DNA of 64,000 nt from positions 1-64,000 of the forward strand of contig JAINDK010000020.1 in NCBI GenBank assembly GCA_019931185.1. The letters run 5' to 3'. The DNA comes from Bryobacter sp. CoA8 C33 (GTDB lineage Bacteria; Acidobacteriota; Terriglobia; Bryobacterales; Bryobacteraceae). The notes under the pieces are model-generated. The model worked only from the letters and a program-made list of their open reading frames with translations, was not told where the DNA came from and made no database searches. Positions within the stretch are counted from its first letter, which is position 1. The number at the start of each line of letters is the position of its first letter. Position numbers and translations under genes: made by a program. This document shows positions 9,234 through 17,842 of this stretch, piece by piece.

Positions 9234-10395
9234 GCCAGAGCCACAGCAGATACCCCGTTGCTGGAAACGCAGCCGCCAGCGCGAACGCCACCCCGTAGGT
9301 CCGGTCATCCATCATGCCCCCGAACACCGGCGCCAGCAACGCCGTCAGCGCCGAAAAACTACCCGCCCCCAACCCGGCAATCAGCCCCGCCCGCCCTGTC
9401 CCGAACGCGCTCGTCGCGTAGGCGATCCCCCCCACAATAAAGCTCCCTGTCGTGAACATCGCCAAGAACAGCTCGACAAGAAACAAACGCACATCCCCGA
9501 TTCCCGGCGCCAGCCCCAGCAACAAACTCAATACAAAGCCGATGCGGAAGGCCCGGCGGCAAGCCGCATCTACTGCCAATCCATCCTTCACCATCCGGTC
9601 AATCCACCACCCCCAAAAAAAGTAGCCACACTCCCAGCCCGCCGGCGGAATCCACAACACCTTACCCAAATCTCCCTGGCTCAGCCCATACACCTGCGTC
9701 AGATACAGCCCCGCCATATACAGAATGAATCCGAGCGGCACCGACCCCATCGCATAGACAAAGATGAAGGCAAACACTCTGCGGTCCCGCCAGACAAATT
9801 CCTGGTCAACCATCTCCGGTCTCCCCTTCAGATCCGGCCTTCCGCACAGCCCCCACCACCAAATCAGCCAGACCGCTCCCCCTATTCCCGTCAGCCAGAA
9901 TGCCATCCGCCAGCCATAAGCCAGCGCCAGCGGTGTCACCAGAAACGGCGTCAAAATCGCCCCCAGCGACCCCCCCGAATAACTCAAGGCAATCCCCCGC
10001 GACCGCCGCACCGGGTCGAGCGTCTGCATCACCGTGCGCAACGCGCCAGGAAACGTCGCCCCCTCGCAAAAGCCCAGTGCCGTCCGCAATAGCCCAAATC
10101 CCAACAAGCCCCCGGCCAGACCATGCAGCGCGCTCGCCACACTCCAGCCCGCCACGGCCAGCGTCATACCCACACGTACCCCCAAGCGGTCGAGCAGCAT
10201 CCCCCACAGCGGGTTGCCTAGCATGTAGGCGTAGCTGAAGGCCGCCACGATCCACCCATAGTCCCGCCCCGTCAGCCCTGTTTCCTTCTGTATCGTCGGA
10301 ATCAGAACGGCAATCGCGTTTCGGTCCACATAGCTGATCGTCGACACCAGCATCATCGCCACCGCGGGCGTCCAGGTTCTCACTAAGGAAGACAA
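9184..10395 (-). CDS. MFS transporter (anion:cation/hexuronate symporter-like)
   Basis: A 403-residue major facilitator protein with about 12 hydrophobic segments. It resembles the ACS subfamily (hexuronate and glucarate transporters): SYVDRNAIAVLIPTIQKE in helix 1, MLGNPLWGMLLDRLGVRVGM around the 2-3 loop, and GFCEGATFPGALRTV in helix 4. The first codon is probably TTG at 10395, with a TAGAAT hexamer only 6 nt upstream, which suggests a leaderless or nearly leaderless message; a GTG three codons on is an alternative start. The substrate is likely an organic acid or sugar acid, unproven. Its 3' end overlaps the convergent NagX-like gene. Confidence 0.88.
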   Translation of the reverse strand: MSSLVRTWTPAVAMMLVSTISYVDRNAIAVLIPTIQKETGLTGRDYGWIVAAFSYAYMLGNPLWGMLLDRLGVRVGMTLAVAGWSVASALHGLAGGLLGFGLLRTALGFCEGATFPGALRTVMQTLDPVRRSRGIALSYSGGSLGAILTPFLVTPLALAYGWRMAFWLTGIGGAVWLIWWWGLCGRPDLKGRPEMVDQEFVWRDRRVFAFIFVYAMGSVPLGFILYMAGLYLTQVYGLSQGDLGKVLWIPPAGWECGYFFWGWWIDRMVKDGLAVDAACRRAFRIGFVLSLLLGLAPGIGDVRLFLVELFLAMFTTGSFIVGGIAYATSAFGTGRAGLIAGLGAGSFSALTALLAPVFGGMMDDRTYGVAFALAAAFPATGYLLWLWLKGERESASDGAATRP

Positions 10396-10401
10396 CCCTC
10401 G

Positions 10402-10407
10402 ATTCTA
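10402..10407 (-). promoter_or_regulatory. candidate -10 element of leaderless MFS gene
   Basis: TAGAAT on the minus strand ends 6 nt before the TTG start codon. With usual -10 to start-site spacing, transcription would begin at or next to the start codon. No convincing -35 is visible. Confidence 0.3.
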
Positions 10408-10518
10408 CCTGCTCGGCCCCTTCCTGCTGTGGCCTGACGCATTCTTCCCGCCGCCTCATCTCAGCCCACTTAGTCCCGCGCGAGCCCGCAAGACAACTCC
10501 TGCGCCATCGATCCAGAA

Positions 10519-12108
10519 TTGCCCGCTTTTGCTGCCTCCCGCGGCGGCAATACCCGGCCGTCATCTTATACTGCGTATGTGGCTTTCCCCTCCGCCCCGG
10601 TTCCGGAATCCAATGCCTTGCCTAACAAGCTGCCACGACTCTATCTCGCTCTGGCTTTGTCGATCAGCTTCGCGGCCTACACGCCGTTGCTCAACAGTTA
10701 TTTTTGTGGTTTTGACGACTTTACAGAACTGAAAAAAGCCGCCTTCGATGACGCCCTTGAGCCCGCGAAAATGCTCACCACTTCCCACTTCGGCTCCCCG
10801 AAGTACCGTCCCTTCAATCGTTTGTGGAATTGGTCCACATACCAACTCGGGGGCGGCTCGCCTTGGCTGCACCGCTGGCGGAATGTCCTTTGGCATCTCA
10901 TCGGCGTGGTTGCCGTCATTCGATTGGCGCAACTCGCTGGCCAGTCCGCGCTGGGAGCTGCCCTGGCAGGCACTGCATTCGGGATTCATCCACTGGCGCA
11001 TCAGAGCGTCGCGGCCGCGTCCTGGAGCAACAGCGCGGCTTATGCCTGCGCTTTGTGGAGTTGGTTCTTTCTTGCCAGTTCCTGGCACTGTCTCAAGCCC
11101 GTCCGGCGCATTGCGGCCGGCGCGCTGTTTCTGTTTCTGGCGCTCTTCACCTATGAAGCAACCTTGGTGATTTTAGGACCTCTTGTCCTCGATCTTTGCT
11201 TTCGCCGCCTTCGCCACGAAACTCCCATGGCGGGTTGGGCCGCACTCCTTCGGCCTTGGTCGGCCGCGGTCGGCCTCGTGCTCATCTGCTTTGTCCTCGC
11301 CCGCTATCTCTTCGCCGTGGGCCGTATGCCGATTTCTTCCCCCCTCACGATCGCCAAGAACTCCGTCCTCTACCTCGGTTCCTTGCTGATGCCCCTTGAT
11401 CTGGTGTTGCTCAATGGATGCTGCGGCTTCCCTCTCCCCAGCCAGATTGTCTCCCGCCCGGAGGCTTTGCTTCTCCTCGGTGCGGTCTGCCTGCTTTTTC
11501 TGATAGCCGTCGCCCTCCTTTGGCGGCGCTTCCCAAGAGGTTCTCACCTGGCTGTGAACCTTCACTCGTGGTGGTGGCTGCTGGGCATTCCCATGGCGCT
11601 GAGCCCCTTCCTGCTCAATACGGATCATGCCAGTGAAACCTACCTCTACCTGCCCGCCGCACTCTGGTGTCTTTGGCTTGCCGGCTCCCTCGAGCATTGG
11701 TTAAGACCGCGAGCCGCTCTGGCGATCGCGGCCTTCCTGCTGCTGCCTGCTTTTCTTGCCTCCGCGCATCGATCCCAGCGGGTTCAGGCCTGCGCCGCCA
11801 CCGCCCAGTCCATTCTCGCCAACCTGCCCGTTGAACAATGGAAAACTTCCGACCCCCTCATCTTCTTGCGCCATGAGCACTTTCCTCCCCCGCCCCGCTT
11901 TGGACTCTACAGCTTTTCCGGCTTGGGTACCATCGATGCCCAGGTTGACGGAATTCCCGCTATTCAGGCTGCCCTTCAGGTTGCCTCTGGCAATATCCAT
12001 CTTCGCGCCAAAGCTCTTGATCCTGATTCTTTCGAGCAAGCCTGTCAGCAACCACGGGCGCAGTGCTTTCTGATTTCGGCCAAGGGCCAGGTCACTCCAT
12101 CACGCTGA
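10519..12108 (+). CDS. GT-C-like polytopic membrane protein
   Basis: A 529-residue protein with ten or so hydrophobic segments. After the first helix comes a periplasmic loop with YFCGFDDFTELKKAAFDD; an acidic Asp-Asp pair at this place is typical of GT-C fold glycosyltransferases that use lipid-phosphate sugars. A C-terminal soluble part starts at about residue 420. The true start is uncertain: the first in-frame codon is at 10519, but a GTG at 10579 gives a shorter lead before helix 1. The gene converges with a methyltransferase gene and overlaps it by 9 bp. A role in glycan or lipid glycosylation is a family-level guess. Confidence 0.65.
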   Translation: MPAFAASRGGNTRPSSYTAYVAFPSAPVPESNALPNKLPRLYLALALSISFAAYTPLLNSYFCGFDDFTELKKAAFDDALEPAKMLTTSHFGSPKYRPFNRLWNWSTYQLGGGSPWLHRWRNVLWHLIGVVAVIRLAQLAGQSALGAALAGTAFGIHPLAHQSVAAASWSNSAAYACALWSWFFLASSWHCLKPVRRIAAGALFLFLALFTYEATLVILGPLVLDLCFRRLRHETPMAGWAALLRPWSAAVGLVLICFVLARYLFAVGRMPISSPLTIAKNSVLYLGSLLMPLDLVLLNGCCGFPLPSQIVSRPEALLLLGAVCLLFLIAVALLWRRFPRGSHLAVNLHSWWWLLGIPMALSPFLLNTDHASETYLYLPAALWCLWLAGSLEHWLRPRAALAIAAFLLLPAFLASAHRSQRVQACAATAQSILANLPVEQWKTSDPLIFLRHEHFPPPPRFGLYSFSGLGTIDAQVDGIPAIQAALQVASGNIHLRAKALDPDSFEQACQQPRAQCFLISAKGQVTPSR

Positions 12109-12807
12109 AGACTTCCGCGAGACCGCCATATACTGGCCGCCCAGCGGAATCGCGGACATCCATTCTTCCCACCCCGGTATCTTGTTGTAAATCGACTCCG
12201 GGAAAAAGAGAAAGTAGCGCACCTCCACTTTCTCTAATCCGCTTTGTTGCTGCAGAGAAACGGATTCGGCCGCTCCCAGCAAAATGGCGTCCTGATCAAC
12301 GGGCGTTCTGCTGACAATTAGCCGGGTCGCCGGATTCCATGGATTGTGCTCGATGATAATGCAATACCCTCCGGGCTTTAGCACGCGCGCCGCTTCCCGG
12401 CAGAAGGACGCGCGAGCCTCGACTGGAATGTGGTGATAAACACACACCGCCGAGACCCAGTCGAAGCTCGCATCCGCGAACGGTAACTTGCCCGGATTTT
12501 CCTGATGAACTATGGAAACCTCGGCGGATTCAATCAGCATTTCCCGGGAAGGGTCGCAACCGGTTGCCGATTTCACCCTCCGGCAACCGAAATGCAGCAA
12601 CTCTCCCTTCCCGCATCCCACATCAAGCCAGCGGACGCCATCGAGCGCGATCTTGTGCCGGCGGGCAAATTCCTCGAGTAAATCCCACTTACGCCGGTGG
12701 AAAAAATCCGAGCCGCCCGCGAATACATTGCGAATCGGATCATCGAGAAGTTCCTCGTAGTTCTTAGCGTAAGCATCAAATTCTGGCTGATTCTTGGGAA
12801 CACTCAT
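12100..12807 (-). CDS. class I SAM-dependent methyltransferase
   Basis: A 235-residue soluble methyltransferase of the Methyltransf_11/25 type. Motif I is WLDVGCGKGELLHFG (about residues 60-75), motif II the GCDPSREML acidic turn, and FDWVSAVCVYHHIPVE matches motif IV. The late AARVLKPGGYCIIIEHNPWNP segment is the usual post-motif region. The substrate cannot be read from sequence. It is convergent with a GT-C-like membrane protein, so glycan or small-molecule methylation is possible. The gene is the last intact one before the IS-rich region. Confidence 0.85.
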   Translation of the reverse strand: MSVPKNQPEFDAYAKNYEELLDDPIRNVFAGGSDFFHRRKWDLLEEFARRHKIALDGVRWLDVGCGKGELLHFGCRRVKSATGCDPSREMLIESAEVSIVHQENPGKLPFADASFDWVSAVCVYHHIPVEARASFCREAARVLKPGGYCIIIEHNPWNPATRLIVSRTPVDQDAILLGAAESVSLQQQSGLEKVEVRYFLFFPESIYNKIPGWEEWMSAIPLGGQYMAVSRKSSA

Positions 12808-13469
12808 TGAGGCGCTTTCGACCGTGCTTCATGCTAACAAATAACTCAGCAACTCCCCAACCTCGGCACAGCATCCCTCGTGGTGAACATCCTGCGCTTC
12901 TATTTGCACGGCACTTCTTCTGTCCTCGGCCTAAGGCGCCTGGAACGGTCTTCAAACGCCGACTGGCGCCAGCCGCGATGGTTCTCGCTTGCTCGGCTGA
13001 GAATGCTTGCAAAAGGTCTGAACGCACTTCAGATCCTCCCGGCACAGCTGTTCTTGCAAATGGCCTTCGACGTGTAGCTATGGCGCACGTGCAACCGGAT
13101 GCCAGTGAGGTCGAGGAAAGAAACGATTGGCCGCCGATCGAATTCCCGATGTTGACGCGCGAGGCAACTTCGCCATTTCCCGATACGTCTATCTTTGGGT
13201 CAACAAAAGATTCAGAAGACGCGCTCCTCTTCCGTCTTGCCGAACATCCTTCGAGCGGGTTCGCCAGCCTGCCGATCCAAAACGGTTCCGATAGTCTGAC
13301 GGCCCGCGGCAACTGGTTTGTCGCCCAATCCCGGAACAGGGGCAAGACCATCACGGTGAATTCATCCCACCGCGCAACGGAAGCGAATACTTGGCCAGGA
13401 TGCGCTTTGCGCTCGATTCCCTGGGCTGCAAATCCGAGATCGACAACTGGTGCTGTGGCCGCTTAGAAG
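12808..13469. other. 662-bp stretch without a recognised gene
   Basis: Open frames exist on both strands, including a 219-codon plus-strand frame (12807-13466) and a 192-codon minus-strand frame (12776-13354). None shows a family motif or a good ribosome binding site, and they overlap each other. The right end adjoins the 3' end of a broken IS630 transposase. It is probably decayed DNA; I cannot name the ancestor. Confidence 0.5.
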
Positions 13470-14574
13470 ACTTTTCTGGTATCCGAACTTGGCACGGGCG
13501 TCACGTCTCGTAAACATCCAGTTGATTCGAGTTTGCGCTTGATTCATGCGGCGGTTCCAGGCCTTAACTTGGTTTCTGAGCGTCTTCAGATCTGGGATTC
13601 TTCTTTTGCCGAGGCATTGCCTCGACAGGATGCCAATTTCGATCTCCGCCTGATTGAGCCAACTGCCGTGTACTGGCGTGTAGTGGACCATGAAGCGGCC
13701 CCAGACCTCACCGCCGACCTCAGCGCCCAGCAAATCCGTCAGTGATTTGCGGCGATGGATGTTGAGCTTGTCCAAGACCAAGTGAATCGTTTGGGCAGCG
13801 GTGTACTGAATCGCAAGATCGACGATCACTTCTGAGAATTCGGCAGCCGACCGATTCGGAGTGGGATAGGTGAAATGGCGGCCGGTCTTCGGTTCTACGG
13901 CGCAAAAGATATTGGCGGCGCCGCATCGCGCGGATTCGCTGTCGCGTCGAGCCTCCCGCCCCGGCTTGGCAGGTGAAACGGGGCGAATATCGGCGTGGAG
14001 CGTGAGAGGCTTCTCATCCAGGCAAAGGACTGGTTCCTTTGGATTATGGGGCCGTTCGTAAAGCTCCAGCAAGTTTTTCGTCCTGGAGACATACTCTTCA
14101 TTAAGTTCGGGGGCGCGCCACATTTTTTTCCCGCCACGGTTTCAAGTCGTGGCTTTGGAGGAGTACGCGGATTGTTTCCCGGCCGACGCGGGGCACGAGC
14201 TTCCTTTTGACCGCCTGCTCCGTTACTAAACGAACCGTCCAGCGGGCTTGGCCTTCCGGCGGAGGACTGCAAACCATCGCAACAATGCGCTGTTCATCGA
14301 GGTCGTCGAGCAACTCGGCGGCGCCTGGCCACCGCCGATCATAAAGAGCCAATGCGAGGCCGCCAGCGCTGTAGCGATGGGCGTTTTTTCGAACGGATTG
14401 GGGTGTAAGCTATAGTAAACTGGCAATTTGCGGCGCGGTCATGCCCTCCGCAAGCCGAAGCAACGTCAGCGCGCGCAAGGTCACCCGGACCTGCTGAATT
14501 CCTCCACGCAGCAGATTGCCCCAGTCCTTCTGGTCTTTTGGGGCGACCCTGATTCGGAGGGCGGGGCGAGCCAT
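13470..14574 (-). pseudogene. IS630-family transposase, broken by a stop and a frameshift
   Basis: Read from the ATG at 14574, the frame gives MARPALRIRVAPKDQ, an HTH-like TAPQIASLL segment, then an in-frame TAG at 14410-14412. The same frame continues through LTPQSVRKNAHRYSAGGLALALYDRRWPGAAELLDD to an A7 run at 14123-14129 (T7 on the plus strand). One extra A there shifts the frame; past it come MWRAPELNEEY and the DDE core, with LCLDEKP, LVLDKLNIH and WLNQAEIEIG. Homology ends at about 13473 (KFGYQ) and reading continues into flanking DNA. Family members are Tc1/mariner-like DDE transposases inserting at TA. Two lesions make it inactive, although the A-run alone could be slippage-prone. Terminal repeats were not resolved. 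Confidence 0.85.
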
Positions 14575-14636
14575 ACGTCAAGTGTGCCCTAAAACATTTA
14601 CGGTTGAAAAAGTTTTATACGAAGTTTTTCACACGG

Positions 14637-15077
14637 TCAGCGAACTAGCTCATGGTCTGAGGCTGAGTTCGAAGCAATGGCGTCCCGCCGGAACGGGCCA
14701 ACCTCAAGCTTTTGACGCGGGATTCTTAAACCAGTACGGCCCATTTGGTCAAGGAGAGTCCGAGCCGCCCTGTGCCCGCGAGTTAAGCTACCTGTCGGGA
14801 TGGCGGCTTGATTGCGAAAGTTGACCTCCATGCCGGCGTCAAGGATCATGCTAACGAGCGCGTCGAGGGAAAACCGGCTGATCTTCCCGCGTTTCAGATC
14901 CGCGATCCGGGGCTGACTCAACCCCAGCCGCTTGGCCGCATCGGCCTGCTTCCAACCTTCCTTCTCGATGAACTTCCGCCGGGCCATCATCATCTCTGAC
15001 CGGATGCGCAACTTCCCCGATTCGGCCAGCGAGAACCCGAGGGCGGCAATGACATTACCGCTGCTCTTTGTGATCGC
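14637..15077 (-). pseudogene. XRE-type HTH antitoxin remnant (HigA/HTH_37-like)
   Basis: The minus strand encodes ITKSSGNVIAALGF (about 15074) and then MMMARRKFIEKEGWKQADAAKRLGLSQPRIADLKRGK, followed by FSLDALVSMILDAGMEVNF. This matches the HTH_37/XRE antitoxins that pair with Gp49/HigB-like toxins. No proper start codon precedes the conserved N-terminus: the nearest ATGs are the internal MMM at about 14993, and the open frame runs upstream only through out-of-frame toxin DNA. The C-terminus carries about 50 unrelated residues past the usual end. I read it as a decaying antitoxin whose DNA-binding core is still open; translation from the internal ATG is possible. Confidence 0.6.
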
Positions 15078-15119
15078 CGTTGCCTGGATCGGCTTCCTGT
15101 TCGTCCTTTCCTCGCCTCC

Positions 15120-15264
15120 AGCATGGCGGTGTAGAGCGTCTTGCCCGAGTCTTCTCGACGAAGGCGTGCAGCACCTAAGCTGTCCCTTCGATTCGGGCAG
15201 CGTGGAAAACCCGGAATTCATTGTCGCCGTGGAGGCCGATCAGCGCTTGCGGTCTTGGAATCTC
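15120..15264 (-). pseudogene. HigB/Gp49-like toxin remnant
   Basis: Directly upstream of the HTH antitoxin core, the minus strand reads LIGLHGDNEFRVFHAARIEGTA, a TAG stop, then VLHAFVEKTR. RelE-superfamily HigB toxins have a RVFY..... YVLHAF-KK pattern at this place, so the stop replaces the expected Tyr codon. A frameshift after VEKT leads into KTLYTAML. Only the C-terminal half is visible; the N-terminal half is missing near 15270, where the second IS630 copy begins. The identification rests on about 40 residues. Confidence 0.5.
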
Positions 15265-15293
15265 TTACTTTTAAGTCCTGTAGTATAGCGGAT

Positions 15294-16306
15294 TCAGAGC
15301 GCTAAAGAAGCCTGCTTCCAACAAGCCACCGGTATTCGGCGACGACGCCGCATCTTCCTGAGCCCAGAGCGCGCAGCTTCGCCGAGGTTCCAGAAGTGCT
15401 TGCCGCAGACATTGGGCAACTCGTGTTGCTTGAGGTAACCCCAGATGTACTCGACTGGATTGAGTTCCGGAGCGTAGGGCGGCAAGCGCAGAATCTCGAT
15501 TCTTCCGGGCTCGGAAGCCAGATATTGCTTGACCAGTTGACTCCGATGGCTCGACAGCCCGTCCCACACCACCAGCATCTTGTCAGCAATGACATTCTTT
15601 AACTTTTCGCGGAACACGATGATGTGCTCACTCTTGATGTTTTCAGTGAACAGTTCGAAGTGCAAGTTCCAGAGCGTCAAGCCGGCGATCATTGACAATT
15701 TCTTCCAGTTGAAGTTGTGGACTAGGATTGGGGTTTGCCCCCGTGGCGCCCAGCTACAGCAGCGATGCGGTTTCTCCGTCAGCCCACTTTCGTCGATGAA
15801 GACAATAGTACGGCCTTGTTCTTGGGCTTTTTTTAGCCTCGGACCACGTCACCTGTTTCCATTCGGCAATCGCCGATTCGTTGCGCTCACGCGCCTGTGT
15901 GGTCGGCCTTTGTACACTCCAACCGAGTGACCGCAACAGCTTCCAGACGTGGCCGGGATGATATTGAATGCCGAACAGCTGTTCGATCTGATCCGCTACC
16001 CGCGGGCATGTCCAGAGTGGGGTGTGATAGCCCAACTTCTCAGGTCCTGCGAGCAGCTTCTTTATCAGCGCCTTAGCCTGGTTTGCGGTCAGGCGCGGTT
16101 TGCGCCCAGCACGGGTCAGCCTTCTCCAGTGCTTTCTTGCCCCCACTGGCATACTCTTTGCGCCACCGGCTCACAGTCTGATTGGCCACCCCAACAGCCC
16201 GGTCAATCTCGGAATGGTTCATGCCCTTGCGGATCAGCGCCAAGGCGTCCAGGCGGCGCGCCTCCAAGGCATCAAAGTCACGAGCCAGACCACGCGGATT
16301 TCCCAT
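15294..16306 (-). pseudogene. second IS630-family transposase, frameshifted
   Basis: The N-terminal part starts at ATG 16306 (MGNPRGLARDFDALEARRLDALALIRKG, then an HTH with VGVANQTVSRWRKEYASGGKKALEKA). A base loss near 16110 moves the reading to a second frame (RAGRKPRLTANQAKALIKKLL.. TCPRVADQIEQLF). At an A7 run near 15831-15837 a further shift restores AKKAQEQGRTIVFIDESGLTEKP, then NWKKLSMIAGLTLWN, VVWDGLSSHRS and LNPVEYIWGYLKQHELPN. The DDE residues (FIDE, VWDG, NPVE) are all present across the frames. It belongs to a different IS630 subgroup from the copy at 13.5 kb. No clear terminal repeats were found. Confidence 0.85.
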
Positions 16307-16344
16307 ACTGATCAGAGGTTAGTTGGGGGGGAGTGCTTTTATGT

Positions 16345-16490
16345 TTTGCGGGACTCAATAAGCGAGCACGTTGGACTCCACTCCTTGTTCGATTCGACTG
16401 CCCACGAAACCACATCGGGCGTCTCGGGTCAATTTGATACCGCAGATGGCTCAGGAGATCGGCGCCGCCGCTGATTTTCTTCGTTGGCAA
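16345..16490 (-). pseudogene. possible FRG-domain fragment
   Basis: From a TTG at 16490 the minus strand reads LPTKKISGGADLLSHL followed by RRPMWFRGQSN. The FRG domain is named for a Phe/Tyr-Arg-Gly motif after a short helix, which fits MWFRGQ. A one-base shift then yields NKEWSPTCSLIESR, similar to the WSLxPSL segment that follows in FRG proteins. The fragment is bounded by the IS630 remnant on one side and the IS5 element on the other. Evidence is short, so the call is tentative. Confidence 0.22.
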
Positions 16491-16568
16491 CTTCAGAGCT
16501 TAACTCCGCTTGCCGCACTGGAAGCAGTCTCGCAAATGCTCAAGATGAGCAAAATGTGAGAATCTGCA

Positions 16569-17371
16569 ATGGCTCTGGCGGTTGCTCAAATTCCTATGCG
16601 CGGCAGATGGGATTTGAATGATGAACAGTGGGAAGTATGGGAGCCAATCCTGCGCCCAAAGCGGCGCGAGGACAACCGTGGGCGGCCGTGGCATGACACG
16701 CGAGCGGTACTGAATGGAGTTTTATGGGTCTTGGGAAGCGGCGCGCAATGGCGAGAGCCGCCAGAGAGGTATCCGCCGTACCAGACATGTCACCGGCGAT
16801 TTCAGCAATGGGTGAGAACCGGGAAACTGGAAGAGGCGCTGCGTGTTCTGGCGCACCATTTGCGGGAACGTGGACAGTTGGATTTGGCCGAAGCGTTCGT
16901 CGATGCCACCTTCGCGAGCGCAAAAAAGGGGGCCTTGCCATCGGGCCAACGCGACGGGGGAAAGGCACGAAAATCATCACTATCGCCACTGGCAACAGTC
17001 TTCCTCTCGCCGTTGCTATGGACAGCGCTTCGCCGGCCGAGTGCCAGCTTGTGGAGTCAGTTCTGGCCGAAAGCTTTCTCAACGAACTCCCCGAGCACCT
17101 CATCGGGGATAAAGCCTATGACTCCGACAAACTCGATAAACAACTCCAGGAAGAATACGGGATCGAGATGATCGCCCCCAATCGACGCAAACGGAGCAAA
17201 ACACAGGATGGTAGAGCTCTGCGCCGCTACCGCGGACGATGGAAGGTGGAGCGGCTTCTTGCCTGGCTCCAACACTTCCGCCGGCTGGTCACCCGCTGGG
17301 AATATCATGCCGAAAACTTCCTCGGCTTTGTTCGGCTCGGCTGCCTTAAACCGCTGCTTCGATGTTTATGA
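16569..17371 (+). CDS. IS5-family (IS427 group) transposase, made by -1 frameshift
   Basis: ORFA (from ATG 16569) carries the DUF4096-like N-terminus: RWDLNDEQWEVWEPILR, RPWHDTRAVLNGVLWVLGSGAQWREPPERYPP, then AEAFVDATFASAKKG. ORFB continues in the -1 frame with GLAIGPTRRGKGTKIITIATG, LPEHLIGDKAYDSDKLD and RGRWKVERLLAWLQHFRRLVTRWE, ending at 17371. The DDE residues lie in FVDAT, IGDKAYD and KVERLL. The frames join at a zero-frame A AAA AAG heptamer (16922-16928), the standard slippery site of this IS group. The fused product is about 267 residues. Unlike the neighbouring transposases it has no other lesion, so it may be active. Confidence 0.8.
16922..16928 (+). promoter_or_regulatory. -1 programmed frameshift site A AAA AAG
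   Basis: The heptamer falls as gcA AAA AAG in the ORFA frame, the X XXY YYZ form of a -1 slippery site. Slippage by one base joins ORFA to the ORFB catalytic part of the IS5-family transposase. No strong downstream stem was identified by eye. Confidence 0.7.
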
Positions 17372-17387
17372 GACTGTTTATAGTCTC

Positions 17388-17741
17388 ACTGTCAATAGCA
17401 TCAATGTCAGCGCATTGTTTAACTCCCTGCTCGAGACGCGCGGAGGGGCCGACGGCGAGTACAACATCTACGTGCTCACCTTGCCCTCCTGGGTTTATGC
17501 AAGTCTTGGCAGCGGCTCGACCGTCGTGACATGGAAACTTGCTGGTCCGGTGCAGACACCACAGTTGCCAATTCTCGGACCCGGTAGTGTCGAGGACCCA
17601 AATAACGGCGCCTTCCTGATTTACTCCACGCTCGAAATGACAACGAATGAAGTGCCTGAACCGGGCAGCATTCTAGGCGGAGGTCTTGGTCTGGCCGTGA
17701 TCCTGGCCCGCCGCCGCACCGGCGCCCGGTCCGCTGCATAG
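17388..17741 (+). pseudogene. C-terminal fragment of a PEP-CTERM protein
   Basis: Right after the IS5 end the frame encodes about 115 residues: a beta-rich region (TVVTWKLAGPVQTPQLPILGPG, GAFLIYSTLEM) and then VPEPGSILGGGLGLAVILARRR at the C-terminus. This is a PEP-CTERM sorting tag: a PEP motif, one hydrophobic helix and a basic tail, recognised by an exosortase. The start and N-terminal domain are missing, and the frame enters from the IS. No exosortase gene lies in the window. The other half of the gene was not found on the left side of the island. Confidence 0.65.
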
Positions 17742-17842
17742 ACAACGCGACGGGAAGAAGACCGGACGTATTCATGGAGTTTGCCGTCGACTTCTCCGCA
17801 TGGGAGTAGCCGGAACGGCTTGAGGCAAGCGGACCAGCCGCA

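Larger units (their letters stand above)
16554..17389 (+). mobile_element. IS5-family insertion sequence, about 835 bp
   Basis: The transposase gene at 16569-17371 fills nearly the whole element. Imperfect terminal repeats can be proposed: GTGAGAATCTGCA at about 16554, and GTGAGACTATAAA on the minus strand near 17389 (9 of 13 positions agree). The right end also holds GAGACT-gtttat-AGTCTC, a perfect 6-bp dyad at about 17370-17387. The length suits the IS427 group of IS5. No target duplication was seen. The insertion appears to have cut a PEP-CTERM gene on its right side. Confidence 0.65.

Noticed and set aside
13470-17741. Prophage or integrative element
   Set aside because: No integrase, phage structural gene, tRNA or att-like repeat was seen; only IS remnants and decayed genes.
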